The notes: generated by a model from the letters alone, not told the origin. A stretch of DNA of 58,000 bases from Cryptomeria japonica (GCF_030272615.1 NC_081414.1:812551069-812609068); one strand, 5' to 3'. Counted from the first letter of the stretch, positions 41,280 to 52,724 are shown. Numbers and translations are program-made.

Positions 41280-41600
41280 TGCATTATGCTAGATAGTCAT
41301 ACAATAGGGCAAGATATATGCCAATATGGGTGACCATACAATAGGGCGATGAGATATTATCGATATAGATAACCATACAATAGGGCAATAAGATAGATAG
41401 ATTTTTCCAGTATGGGTAGCAGTACACTAGATAGCCATGTGATTGGGCGACCAAAGATAGATTTGGTAGGTAATAGATTGACCCCTAGCAAGGAAAACAA
41501 AAGAGATAGATCAAATGGTCTGCCCCCCATCTAGGGGAGAAAGATAAAGAAAAAGATCAAGTGGTTTGGCCCCCACCTAGGAAAACATGAAAAAGTGGTC
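41280..41600. repeat. Tandem CATACAATAGGGC repeats, family B copy 2
   Basis: About four copies of a roughly 48-bp unit containing CATACAATAGGGC and a following GAT-rich spacer (41288-41440). AGATCAAATGGT and AGATCAAGTGGT units with CCCCCA(C/T)CTAGG phrases follow (to 41590). More copies here than in copy 1. Confidence 0.6.
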
Positions 41601-42275
41601 AATAAGAAATTCTAATGCAAGAGACTAACAAAAGTAGATTATGTAGAAATGGAGATATGATGCCCCCCCCTTAGAATGATATGCATGAAAGGCATGTCAT
41701 TCTAAGGAGAAGATAAGTTGTGGCATGTCAATATAGTGAGATGTTTCTATGGAATATCACCATTAGCTGGTAACATAAACATATCCACAACTTCAAAAAT
41801 GAAAAGAGAGAGGACAGGGGGATTCGAAAGTTTGGCATCAAAACCCATAGCAGTGAGAAGAGATATGCAATACAAATGCAAGATGGGTATATCATCATAG
41901 CGCCAAAGTTCTCAGGTCTGAAGAAGAGCACATGAAGACAAATATAAAATAAATATTCAGTTCAACACGGAAGAAGGCTAAAGATGCCTCTAATGCTTTG
42001 CATCATCCCTGAATATCGAAAAAGAAAGATGTGATAGATAGAAGAAATAGAGAGACAAATAGATGAATATATATAACAGAAAATATCCTATATCTGAGCA
42101 CCTATAGAGTAACTCGGGTCCTCTAGGAGAGTACAACAGATAAAGATACTCAACTTCCCATATCCAAGTACTTATGGAGTAACTTGGGTCCTCTAAAAGG
42201 GAATAAACATATAAAGCAAGTATGGGGGAACACATTCAAGCACACACACAAAAAGATAGAGGGAAGAGATAAACA

Positions 42276-42281
42276 CCCTAA
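42276..42281. repeat. Target-site duplication CCCTAA, left copy
   Basis: Six bases abutting the GG terminus, identical to 49853-49858. The empty site in the other family B copy reads TCCTAAAGG at 2132-2140. Confidence 0.75.
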
Positions 42282-42303
42282 GGAAAAGTACAAACCTGTG
42301 TCA
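42282..42303 (+). repeat. Left terminal inverted repeat
   Basis: GGAAAAGTACAAACCTGTG then TCAC, paired with 49829-49852. Confidence 0.65.
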
Positions 42304-42812
42304 CACTTTTATAAAGGAAATGGTCATTGCTGATTCAAAATTTTAAAGTAAACCAATAGAAATTGAAATATATGTTTTGAATTTTGAAATGATGTAAACT
42401 AATAAAATTTATATTCTTTTGTCTATTTTATGTTTGTAATTTTAACAAAATTTTAAAAAATTATTTGAATGTATTTTTTTATTAAGTAAACACCATAATT
42501 TGTTTGCTGATAAAATGTTGAAATTGAAGTTACACAAGTCACCACACTTTAATTAGTAAATTTTACTTTTTTAAATCAATTTTTTGTGTATATTGGTACC
42601 TTGAAACTTTAGTGCATGGATATATTTTTTACTATTTTTTATGAATATAAATTTTTTAGTAAATTTGAAAAGTTGTGTGTGCGGAAATATAACTCTATCC
42701 AATTCCCACTAGTTTTTTTCTTAATTTATATTTATCCAAATTAGAAAAGAATTATATGATCTTCACATAGATTCCTTTCTCTTCTACATCATATTTATTT
42801 AAAACTTTTAAA

Positions 42813-42981
42813 CTAGCTTACATATATTTGATTTTAATCATATATATAATATGCCGAGAGATATCTTTTTGACGTGCCTATTAGAGTTCAAGGTACATGA
42901 TAAAAATAGGTGCCTCGAGAAGGATATCTCTTGGCGTATTGTGTGTGTGTGTGTGATTAAAATCAAATATATATAAGCTAG
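42813..42981. repeat. 169-bp hairpin (foldback/MITE-like)
   Basis: Left arm 42813-42880 starts CTAGCTTACATATATTTG. Right arm 42907-42981 ends CAAATATATATAAGCTAG. The arms pair almost throughout, with a TA-rich versus GT-rich stretch as the main difference, around a loop of about 26 bases. The central arm segment pairs GCCGAGAGATATC with GATATCTCTTGGC. It is compatible with a miniature inverted-repeat transposon or a small-RNA hairpin. Confidence 0.7.
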
Positions 42982-43079
42982 TAGGAATCGCGACGCAACA
43001 TGGGAAACAATAAAAAATTCAAAATATAACTATATAATATTATATTATTAATGTTTGTTGCAATAATATGTAAATATTA

Positions 43080-43089
43080 TTATTGCAAA

Positions 43090-43123
<34 letters not shown>
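43080..43123. repeat. (ATT)n microsatellite
   Basis: About ten ATT/TTA units in an AT-rich palindromic setting; TAGTTTTATTTTGAATTTTTTATT after it mirrors AAAAAATTCAAAATATAACTA before it. Confidence 0.8.
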
Positions 43124-43125
<2 letters not shown>

Positions 43126-43264
43126 GTTTTATTTTGAATTTTTTATTATTATGCTAAGAAATATGAAATTTTATATATCTTGCAAGATTAAAGCATATAC
43201 TAAAATGTAAGATATATTAAATTGTATCTAATTATAATATAAAATGTTATTAAATGGTTATTTA

Positions 43265-44690
43265 AACATTTATTATTATGGTTACGGATAGAGTTAAGGT
43301 TAAGGTTAGTATTATGGTCAAGGTTAAGGTTTACATAATTGTTAAGGCTATGGTTAGGATTTATATCATGGTTAGGGTTAGGAGTTAGGATTACTATTAG
43401 GATTATGTTTAGGGTTAGGGTTATGGTGAGGGTTTAGTGTTAGGGGTAGGGGTAGGGGTTACATCATGGTTGGGGTTAGGGTTAGGGTTGGGATTATGGT
43501 TAATCTTAGGATTAGGGTTAGGGTTAGGGTTGGGATTATGGTTAATCTTAGGATTAGGGTTAGGGTTAGGGTGTTCGGTTAGTGCTAGGATTACAGTTAG
43601 AGATATGGTCGACATCATGTTTAAGGTTAGGAATAGGGTTAGAGATACATTTTGAGTTGTGGTTAGGGTTAGGTATTAGGATTATGAATAAGGAGTTATG
43701 GTTAAGTAATATTTAGGTTTAGGGTTAAGGGTGAAGCTTATAGTTGATTAGAGTTAGGGTTCAATTGCGCTTTAAAGGGTTTGATTGTGGTAAGGGCTTA
43801 ATTAGGATCAATGTATGGGGTAGATTAGGGTTAGGATTTAATAACCTGATTAATGCTCAATAATAATTAAAGTTCAATTAAGGTTAGGGTTAATTTTAGG
43901 GGTATAGTTCAATTAGGGTTAGGGTTAAATATAGGGATATGGTTCTATTATTGTTAGATTATAGTTTAGCATGTAATTAGGGCTTGATTGTAGGTTTGTA
44001 GATAAGTTTAGGGTTAGGTTATGGTTAGTGTTCAAAATTCATTCATGGTTAATGTTATAATTATATTAGAATAAGGGATAGGGTTCAATATCATTGAGTT
44101 TTAGGCTTATAATTTGATTTGTTTTAGGGTTAGTATTTTATTTGGTTAAGTTTTAGAGTTAGGTCTAAAATGATTAAAGATTAGGGATCAATTTGGTATA
44201 AGGTTTGGCTACAATTTGATTTACTATTAATGTTAGAGTTGAATATGATATAGCATTAAGGTTCCAATTGGTTTTGTTAGGGTTTGATTTGATTTGAGTA
44301 AGGGTTAGGGTGAGGTTCAATTTAGTATAAGGTTACAGTTAGGGTTATGTTTCAATTTTGTTTAGGGTTAGGGTGATGAGTTCAATTTTATTCAAGGTTA
44401 GGGTTAGAATTCACTTTATTTTAGGGGTAGGGTTTGATTTGATTTAGTGTTAGATTTAGGGTTCAACATGGTTTAGGATTTAGGTTCAATTTTATTTAGG
44501 TCAGTGTTCCATTTGGTTTAGTATTAGACCTATAGTTCAATTTGTTTTAGGTTTAAAATTCAATCTAGTTTAAGGTAAATACTTATTTTGGTTTAATATT
44601 AGTGTTAGAGTTCAAATTAGTTTAGTGTTTAATTGGGTTTCAGGTTTAGGTTTAATTTTAAGTTCAGGATTATGGTAAGGTATAATTTGG
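43265..44690 (+). repeat. Degenerate telomere-like (TTAGGG) repeats, block 1
   Basis: GGTTAGGGTTAGGG runs interspersed with variants (GTTAAGGTT, GGTTATGG). A duplicated unit of about 48 bp at 43473-43570 contains GGGATTATGGTTAATCTTAGG. The purest hexamer runs are at 43465-43575; beyond 43800 the block is diluted with TTCAATT-type words. The unit is the hexamer TTAGGG rather than the usual plant heptamer TTTAGGG. The small ORFs with Gly/Leu or Asn/Pro alternation are repeat translations. Confidence 0.85.
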
Positions 44691-45734
44691 TTAAATACTC
44701 AAATATAAACATAAACGTTATTACCAAATCCACAAAATATTTACTGCATGCAAGATTTTATGTTTTTATGGAGAAGGATAAAATTATTCCCTCTTAGGTT
44801 ACTTTATCTTCTAATCTTTGTAAATGGGTGCAAATTTTTAAATTTTAAGTTCTTCGATTGTCTGTAAGAATTGTAAATTTGGGTCATTGTACTATAAATT
44901 GTAAGATCAATAAAGATAACCATTTGGTTTTGAGGAAAAAATAAATTCCTTTTGTGTACTCCTCTTCTTAGTGCAATGAAGATCAATTGATGGATAAGTG
45001 CACAAAAACACCTTTCCCCTCCTAATGCTATACATTCTTTTGATGGTTTGCTGAGCAAAAAAACATGTCTAGAAGAGAATGACCAACATTTTCCTTCTAG
45101 CCAATGAAAGCAAAAAATATAGAAAGTTAAAAAAGGAGAAGATTATCACATGTAAAATCTAATGACTCCTAAAATTTGGTAAATATTGGGTGTCTCATTG
45201 TATAAAGCCATATGGGAGGACCTAGATTATAAGGTTAGCCAAAAATAGCTAGACCTTTTTTTTAAACCCTCATGTGCTAGTCAAAAATCTATTAGTTGTC
45301 TTATTGTGTTTGTTGTTTGTTGTTGTTCGTTCTATTTTTCTATCCTTGGTTATTCCATTGCTATTTTTTTGTGGTAGATATTTTTTGACCTATTACGCTT
45401 AATCATTTATCATTCTTAACGTAAAAGCTTTTGAACCCTTTTAAAACCCTTCTTACCTTAATCAAAAACATATTTGATATATATGTTTGGCTCTAAATTA
45501 CTTCTGCTAAAATATTATAAATAATTATCAATTATTGTATACCAATCACAAAGGGAGAATTCTAGAAATACAATGGTGTTGAATAATAAGAGAAAGAAAA
45601 GGAAAGATAGGAAATAATAAATTAGATATAAGATCTTTAGATCATTGAAGTAACTACTATAAGTATTGTTAATTTTAATCTTTATGTCAAATAAATATTG
45701 AAATTGGCAATATAAATTATCAACTTGTGGTGTT
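44691..45734. other. AT-rich segment, no gene seen
   Basis: The minus-strand ORF at 44804-45058 (84 codons) has no recognised feature. A GATAAGTGCACAAAAAC word at about 44993 resembles the element terminus but is isolated. Confidence 0.4.
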
Positions 45735-46160
45735 ATAGTTATGGTTAAAATTTAATATAATGGTTAGGGTCAGGGTTAAGATTATGGTTAGGTTTTACAT
45801 CATGGTTATTGTTTGGGTTAAGATTATGATTATGGTTATGATAGAATCATAGTTTTTATAAGTTTTATGTAAGGATTCTAGGGTTAGGTTGTTGTTAGCA
45901 TTAGGATTGTAGTTAGTATTAGGGTTTACATTATGGTTAGGTTTATGATTAGGATTAGGTTTTGCATTATAGATATAGTTAGGGTTAGGGTCATTATTAG
46001 GTTAGGGTTAGAGATAGGGTTAGGGTTAAAAATATAGTTAGAGTAGTTAACCCTAAACCTAATTAATTTCTAACCCTAACCCTATTTAAACTCTAACCAA
46101 AATTAAAATTTAAACAATATCTTATTCCTATCTCTAATTCTAATTTTAACCCTAACCCTA
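45735..46160. repeat. Degenerate telomere-like repeats, block 2, with head-to-head inversion
   Basis: TTAGGG-type words run on the plus strand to about 46045. From about 46049 the strand switches to CCCTAA-type words (AACCCTAAACC, CTAACCCTAACCC). The inversion point is at GAGTAGTTAACCC. Confidence 0.8.
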
Positions 46161-46806
46161 ATTATCTCTTTAATAATAGTTTAATTGGTGAATTATTATA
46201 GATTCATTTCTTACAATCTCATTATTTTGATTTGTTTTTTAATAATATTTGTATATAATCTTCACATAATTTTTTTTAAATGAAAAATATAATTATAAAT
46301 CAAACTAAATATGTCTCTTTATCATTATTTATTGTAAATTTATCTTTATCCATATGATAAATAATAACTATAAAATAAATTGACTAAGTCATTTCACCTT
46401 AACATTGAAAAATTAATATAATTTTTAGAATGTAGCAAATTAGAACTAAATATGTACATATTGATAAAATTATAATGTCTTTTATCTTAAATCCAAATAA
46501 AACAACATATTTATTTAATTATAGTCATCTTTACTTTTTGTTTTTTACAATATATTTTTTGGGGAAGCTATAATTTTATATGTATGAGACAATTGTAATA
46601 TATTATTGCAAAATATGGGTTTTTAAAAAGGGCCCAAACCCTTTTACAATGAGAGTCCAAGCATGATCAAAAGATCCAAAAGACTAACAAAATATAGCTA
46701 TCAAAATTTGAAACAATACAAAATTTTATACTATCAACTTGAACAATATGTTGACTATTCTTGCTCTTGTCCTCCAAAATTGTTTTGGGTTTTCTATTTG
46801 AAGATG

Positions 46807-47223
46807 TCAAACAAATACTTCACTATAATCCAAAATAATTTTATTGATGGGCAACCCTTTTGTGACATATTCAAGAATATCATCATCCACGATTGTAGTA
46901 ATAGGAGTTTGCATGAACTTTGAAGTATGTGTACAACATAGCACCATGCTTGGATAACATTGAGGCCAAAAAATTAGGATTAAATATATTAATTCCTTTG
47001 TACTATCATTGGCACTCATATTACACCAGCATGTACACACATTAATCTCAATTTTAAGTATGTTGTCCAAGGAGCTATGTGCATCAAACATAATTGACCA
47101 ACCATAATGATATGAGTCATTGGCAAAAGCCAAAACTACTAACTCTTGACATGATATATCAGAGTTTAGGAAGGCTTGTAGATCTTCATTTTGAATTGAT
47201 GCATTAGATAAAATTATGCACAT
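46807..47223 (-). pseudogene. Unrecognised 138-codon frame inside the inverted-repeat element
   Basis: Open from ATG at 47223 to 46807. It has a CTCWC motif, an acidic DDD tract and hydrophobic segments, but no domain that I recognise and no homologous copy in the window to test coding. Listed because it is the longest non-repetitive frame in this element; it may be chance. Confidence 0.2.
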
Positions 47224-47753
47224 AACAATAACTCCATTAGAGTACTATAAAATAGTTCAATAGTTTAAATAATTATTAAATAAGAGAAAGTAAAATACAA
47301 ATTTTGTTATCTTGTATGCTTATATTCTATGATAGATTTTATCACTCTTACAATTATTTCTTCAAACGAACTACTCAAGTACTGCACGTTTTCAATAACT
47401 GATTAATGTGAGAAAGAGTAAACAAATATGGGTAAGTGAAATTTATTGCCTATTAAAAAAAACTTAGAGATTTGATTTTATTAAACTAAAAACATATATA
47501 GTATACACTTTTCAAATATAAGGACACTAAAATCATCATAAAATATGAAATCCAAAGAAGAATTAGATAGCTTCATTTACAACCTTTCTGCATTTTAAGT
47601 TTTCATTTGATGAACAAATTTCATTTCTAATTTCATTTCCTCTCTAACCTATCATAGGTATTTCATGGTTTAGATAGGCTGAATAAAACAATACTTATTT
47701 AAATAGTTGAATTTTTGTAAGTTCTTTTTGAAGTACAAATTTAATTTGTTATA

Positions 47754-48231
47754 TTGAAATGTGGAAGTGCCACTATAATTCAAGAACTACCTACAGAAAA
47801 AGCTACCTACAGCCAACTGGGATGGATCAAAACCAAAGTGGTCAAGCATAAAGCTTATGTTGCACAAATTACATACTTGGGTACAAATAACATTTTAAAG
47901 GAAAATGATTTTGCATTTACTAATGATGGAACAATGATCTGTATTCAAAGAAAATAGTTTCTACACTATGTAGTAGTGATGAGAAGGGGTACATTTGGGA
48001 TTTGGACCTTTTTCGCATGTTGAAAGCCATAAAATAGGGTATAAACACCCATCTAAGTATTCTATGGTAACACAAGAAAAGCATGTGAATTGTTTTGACA
48101 TCTCTTGGAAACATCGATTGCAATATTTGAAGAAATCAATATGTCTCAGACAAATGAAATTTGCAGGTGTAAAGTCGGATTCTTATCCAGTGTCCTCTAA
48201 CTATAATGAAATCATAATGAAGGTGGATTAA
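47754..48231 (+). pseudogene. Unrecognised degenerate coding-like stretch
   Basis: Two short plus-strand frames, 67 and 78 codons, in different phases. The first (KCGSATIIQELPTEKATY.. to FAFTNDGTMICIQRK) has an amino-acid balance unlike the AT-rich noise around it. No domain recognised; possibly a decayed or captured gene. Confidence 0.2.
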
Positions 48232-49828
48232 TAGTCAAACACTATCACTGGAAACTATATGTATGCCAATGATAAAGAACATTCCAAATGGAGGTTACAA
48301 GTTATGCATCTGATAGATGAGCAAGGAAATAATATCATTTAATAGTATCAATATTGGTATGCCAAACATGGTTTAAGACAATGGAAAAGTATAATAATAT
48401 TAAGAAAATGACACATCTAAATATTGAACTTCCCCTAAAATGAAGCAGAGAGTGCACTGAAAGGTTGAAGGAAAAAAAATACAAAGGATCTGTGCTACAA
48501 AGAGATTTCACAAGCATAAACCAATCCAAAATCTTGAGTTCTAGTAGTCAAATCTTGAGTTCTAGCAGTCAATGAGATTTTTGGGATTAAGCTCATTTTA
48601 AAAGCTCATCAATTTACAAGCTAGTAAAAATTTAACATAACATGATTGGATTCGCTTACTTGAAAGCTTGTTGTTCTGGCGTTGGTCAAAGAAGTTGTGT
48701 TGTTTTCTTCTCAACAACACAAAAATGTGGAAAGAGATCGAGATTAGATGCCATGACATGGTGAATGGAACAACAAATCATCGAAGAAAATCCATTACAA
48801 AATGTGATGATTGCATAATAGTTTACATACCTGATCTTTTGTTTTTCAAATGCGAATTGTTTTTTTCCTTTTGCTTACTATAAAAAACTTTTATTCTCTC
48901 TTCCCGAGAGGATTATTATATAGCGTGTTTGTTTTCTGAAATCCTTCCACTTTCCTTCATAATGAATTTAACGTTGAGGGTAGCATGCAGTAGTCCAAAA
49001 TGGCATTACAACGAATGGCATTACAACTAACATAGCTAGCTGACATTGAAGTGGAACGAATGGCAATCACAACCCTTCCTAAACCTTTACAATAACATTT
49101 GTGCATTAGAAAGGAATGGCAATCGTGGCCCTATGTGATAATGGTGTTCATGCATTGGAGAGGAGAATGTAATATTCATTATTGATGTATTTACCAGCAA
49201 ATCATTTTTTTATGTCGTATGGACAATCTCTCTGTGTTTCCATTGTAGGAATGCCTCTCGATGTAACAAGGCACGTGAACATCTTTACAGTATGATCCAC
49301 CCAACTTCAGGGGGTGATTGGTCTTCCATCATGTTTCTATTTTCTTTAGTGTTTACACAAAATATTCCACTTTTATTATATCCTTAACTCCCCCTACTAC
49401 GACAGTAGGAACACCTCTTGGTGTAATAAATTTTAGTATTTTTCCTTGAAAAGATAATCAACCTTATATTTTAGTGTTCATGACCTACTTTCAATAAAAA
49501 TAAAATATAAAATATAAAAAGTAATTAAAATATTAAAAGATATATATATTTTTTTAAATTCACTTATAGATCTATAAAAGGGTATTTTTACATTTCAAAA
49601 AAATATTATTTATAAGAGTAGGAGTTGTTAAAACATCAAGTTTTTTTTTTTTTGTAATTAGACCCAAAGTGGTATAAAATATACATTTAGTACACACTTC
49701 CAATTGGAAAATTTTTGGTCCACATATAACTTAGCTATTATGAATCTATATAAACCATATGTTTGACTAAAATTAATTTTTAGTTAGAATTACTTAAATT
49801 CACTTGTGTTGATAAGTTAGCTTGAAAC

Positions 49829-49852
49829 GTGACAATGTTTTGTGCTCTTACC
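49829..49852 (-). repeat. Right terminal inverted repeat
   Basis: Reverse complement GGTAAGAGCACAAA, then ACATTGTCAC. Thirteen of the first fourteen bases match the terminus at 10305. Confidence 0.7.
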
Positions 49853-49858
49853 CCCTAA
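49853..49858. repeat. Target-site duplication CCCTAA, right copy
   Basis: Identical to 42276-42281. Followed by AGGTCATTCTGTAGGAGATC, matching copy 1 from 2138. Confidence 0.75.
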
Positions 49859-49869
49859 AGGTCATTCTG

Positions 49870-50285
49870 TAGGAGATCATCATCCTCACAATCTATATCA
49901 TAGATACAAGGAGGATGAGCTTGGAGAGGGACAATAGAAAGAGCTTTACAGAGCACCTCACCAACAGTGAGGGAAAGGGACAAAGAAGTAGAAACATCAT
50001 CGTCCACAGGCTCGGAGGAGGTAAGGGTCAACGATCACATGAAGATTGTAGAAAAGGTTTGAATGTTCTCTAAGGAGTTGAACATGCAATCCTTTGTATA
50101 GGAAGTAGATGACTCACTCAAAGAAGATGAAATCACAATAGAACTACCAACCTCTAGAAGAGAAGAGGGGCAGTGAAAAACTCAAGAGAAGGTTGAGCCT
50201 TCCCAATGACACACACAGGAACAAGAAAACCAGTAGGCACTAAAATAGGCATAGAAGAAGGCGAGGAATATACCTGTGAGTATTT
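49870..50285 (-). pseudogene. Unrecognised family B reading frame, copy 2
   Basis: Homologue of 2165-2556. Shared protein features on the minus strand are a YSSP..MPIL opening, an IGKAQPSLEF block, LTSSEPVDDDVS, a TVGE motif and VPLQAHPPC.YD. The last block is open here where copy 1 has a stop; elsewhere this copy has a frameshift near 50160 and stops. No known domain. Confidence 0.4.
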
Positions 50286-51049
50286 TCATTGTGAAATTAT
50301 GGAATGGGGACCTATTCAAGTTTGCATTTGGGTTGAATAGGAGAAGTAGGTCTCCTATCAACTATAGAAAGCTAAAGGACTCAAGGAAAGGTTGGATGTT
50401 GTAATGGTTGCAAAATAGGGGGAGAAACCAGAGTTGATCTAGACACAACCTATGTATACAACATATCAATAGGTCAAGACAATGGAGACATGTCTGACAA
50501 AGAAGTAATGAGGGGTGGCTCCCAAAAAGGAGCAATGAAAACTTGCACATGTTTAGGGGAAGGTTCGTCAATAGGCCCCGAAGCAGAAGGAAGCAAAATG
50601 AAAGAGGTTGTAGAGATAGGAACTGTAGACGTATAAAAATGACCATATTCCTAAAATGAATATTTTATGTTCATTTTCCTATTTAATTAACTCCAATTTA
50701 ATTAAATTATCCACATTCTTCTATTTAATTAAGTAAATCACTTGATTAAATTCACTATACCATTTAATGAATAAATCATTTTATTCAATTAAATCCTCCT
50801 AGCCACTTTTAATTAAATTCAAATTTAATTAAATAGTTATCCTAAATTGAATAAATCAAATGTATTTAATTCCAACCAAATTGAATGAAAATCAAAATAA
50901 TTCAATTAAATCCTATTATCCTCCATCCACTTGCAAAAACCCAAACCCCTTCCTAATCCCTTCTAGAATCTTCTAATCGATTCTAATTAACCTAACCCTC
51001 CTCTAAACTTTGTCACATCCCTAAGCAAAGGGAGGTCACTTCTCAAAAT

Positions 51050-51200
51050 GGCCCAAAGTCTTGGATAACCATTGAAGGTTTTCAACCTTCAACCACCAAA
51101 AACCCCAAAGTCTTTGAAAACCATTGAAGGTTTCCAACCTTCAACCACTTAATCCCCAAAGTCTCCAATAACCATTAATGGTTATTTCAAACCCTCCCAC
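51050..51200 (+). repeat. Triplicated unit in the Tat LTR
   Basis: CCCAAAGTCTT or CCCCAAAGTCT, then AACCATTGAAGGTT or AACCATTAATGGTT, three times at about 50-bp spacing. The AACCATTAATGGTT copy is a perfect palindrome. It lies upstream of the TATA box, so it may act as a promoter element; that is inference. Confidence 0.6.
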
Positions 51201-51544
51201 ATGGTTAAAACATTTGTTTTGACTCAACCTCTATCCAACCCAAGGGTCTCATCAGGTCATTAATGCTTTGACCATGATTATCTCTTAATCATTTGCACAA
51301 AGGTTTATCCTTGGATTAACTCTTAATCCAATGGATAATCTTAACTTAGACTTGACCCTTAGCCTTTAGATAACCATGAGGTCTCCTCGGGCCTTTAATG
51401 CCTCCAACCTCTTCTTTCAACCCAATCCTATGTTGACATTTGTCATCATTTCATTGGTGCAAATTGTGCACATGGATCCTCAACTTTCAAACCTGGCTCT
51501 TGATTAAACCTTTTAATCCTGACCATCCATTGCCCTATTTGTGC

Positions 51545-51552
51545 TATAAATA
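51545..51552 (+). promoter_or_regulatory. TATA box of the Tat LTR
   Basis: GCTATAAATAGAGCTC, a strong plant TATA box. The start of the element RNA is expected about 30 bp downstream. Confidence 0.75.
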
Positions 51553-52087
51553 GAGCTCTCATTCCTCCATTTTAAACAATCATCTTTCAAATTTGAAGCA
51601 TCACACTTATGCTCAAATTGTTTCAAGCTTTCATATTATCTTATGCTCATCATTTAGCCTCTTTTAGATCATAAATTAATCATGAATATGCATGCTAGAG
51701 TAATTTATTTATCATTTTAGTTCAATCATAGATTAAATATAGTATGCTAGGATAGTATTCATACTAACCTCGTCATCTTATCATTTAGTTTGTTGCATTT
51801 CTAGCATCTCATCTAGCTTATAACACATCTCATACTAAGATCAGCTAAAATCTCTCTCGTTCTCATATTTGCCATCCCTAAGCCATTTTGCTCACTAATC
51901 TGAGAGCAAAACATTGGTTTGAGGGACATTGTGAGATAGAGAACCATGGGACCCTCCTTGGGAAGCTGAGTAACGCATCGTTACTCCATAGCTTGCATCA
52001 AGAAGTCCTGTGTGTGTGTGTGGATTGGTATTTTACGTATTTTTCACATTTTAAATTCTAACAACCCACTTTTCCCACATACATTTC

Positions 52088-52106
52088 TGGCGCCCACCGT
52101 GGGGCC
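52088..52106 (+). other. Primer binding site of the Tat element
   Basis: TGGCGCCCACCGTGGGGCC four bases after the LTR end, a standard gypsy arrangement. I did not assign the tRNA. Confidence 0.8.
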
Positions 52107-52171
52107 CGAACCCCAATAACCTATCGTTTTTTGAATTTAAAGAGTTTTGCAGGTACGCGGGAAACTAGCAT

Positions 52172-52724
52172 TAGCGCGTCAAAGACATATTTTAGCGCAT
52201 CCGCCAAACAGTTTAGCGCTTCTAGCCTACTGTTTAGCGCATGGGCTTTCTGTCTTACCGTGTTAAAACTGTTCCTTAGCGCATGATACTATTTAACAAA
52301 TTTTCCTGTAGGTGTCGACGCCGACGGAACACAGATTAGCACTTCTACATGACAGACTAGCGCATAGACCCATAGATTTAGCGCTTCACCTGCATATTCT
52401 AGCGCGTATAAGCGGACAGTTAGCACATGAAAATTCACCATTTTCCGAGAAAAACCGAAACACAAATCAGCGCATCTATTTGACAGATTAGCGCATCGGC
52501 CCAATATACAAGCGCTTATATAGAATCTTCTAGCGCATCTGAACAGACAGTTAGCGCATTAAAATTGCAAATTTCCCAAAAAACAGGCCGCTGAAAAACC
52601 CGACCATAAATTAGCGCATCAAAGCCACAGAGTAGCGCTTTCGGGAAACAGAATAGCGCACGCAAACGGGACAGTAGCGCATCCACCGAATATTGTAGCG
52701 CGTACAGTTTGTTCTGTAGCGCAT
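52172..52724 (+). repeat. TAGCGC motif array A in the Tat leader
   Basis: About twenty occurrences of TTAGCGC(A/G)T or close variants (TAGCGCTT, TAGCACAT, CAGCGCAT) at an average spacing of about 27 bp. The DNA between them is not conserved. All are in the same orientation, although GCGC itself is self-complementary. Confidence 0.85.

Larger units (their letters stand above)
46161..49828. other. AT-rich interior with unrecognised broken frames
   Basis: I find no recognisable gene. Three stretches look less random than their surroundings: the minus-strand frame 46807-47223 (138 codons, Cys-rich middle), the plus-strand frames 47754-47957 and 47995-48231, and the minus-strand frame 48335-48529. 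A direct repeat of about 28 bp (GTAGGAA.(G/A)CCTCT.G(A/G)TGTAA) occurs at about 49246 and 49406. They could be remnants of element-encoded proteins; I cannot support any function. Confidence 0.4.
42282..49852. mobile_element. 7.6 kb terminal-inverted-repeat element filled with TTAGGG-like repeats
   Basis: Ends are imperfect inverted repeats: left GGAAAAGTACAAA, right (reverse complement) GGTAAGAGCACAAA, both continuing to GTCAC; about 16 of 21 bases agree after one gap. Flanks are the exact 6-bp duplication CCCTAA. Sequence right of the element resumes family B at the very base where copy 1 continues (AGGT.AT.TGT). Inside are a hairpin, an (ATT)n run, two blocks of degenerate telomere-like repeats, and AT-rich DNA with a few unrecognised broken frames. 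No transposase was recognised. Its terminus matches the element at 10305-16814. Confidence 0.7.
40940..50623 (-). mobile_element. Internal region of family B copy 2, split by a 7.6 kb insertion
   Basis: 40940-42281 and 49853-50440 together match 861-2690 in order. 42282-49852 is the inserted inverted-repeat element. The right side continues to 50623, where the Tat-type LTR begins, so the 5' part and second LTR of family B are not seen. The ORF at 50362-50646 is not supported by copy 1. Confidence 0.65.
50624..52083 (+). mobile_element. 5' LTR of the Tat-type element
   Basis: 1460 bp, TGTAGACGTATAAAAATG start, CCCACATACA end, then TTTC and the primer binding site. A TATA box is at 51545. Within it are ATTTAATTAA-rich runs (50680-50900) and a three-fold repeat around CCAAAGTCTT.GA.AACCATTGAA (about 51055, 51107 and 51158). 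Confidence 0.85.

Noticed and set aside
44993-45009. A third terminus (GATAAGTGCACAAA) inside the 7.6 kb element
   Set aside because: No inverted partner or duplication found nearby; likely a chance match.
43265-46160. A chromosome end (true telomere)
   Set aside because: Repeats are degenerate, lie inside a bounded insertion, switch orientation and are followed by ordinary DNA.
46663-46923. 86-codon plus-strand ORF
   Set aside because: Overlaps a longer minus-strand frame and has no recognisable feature.
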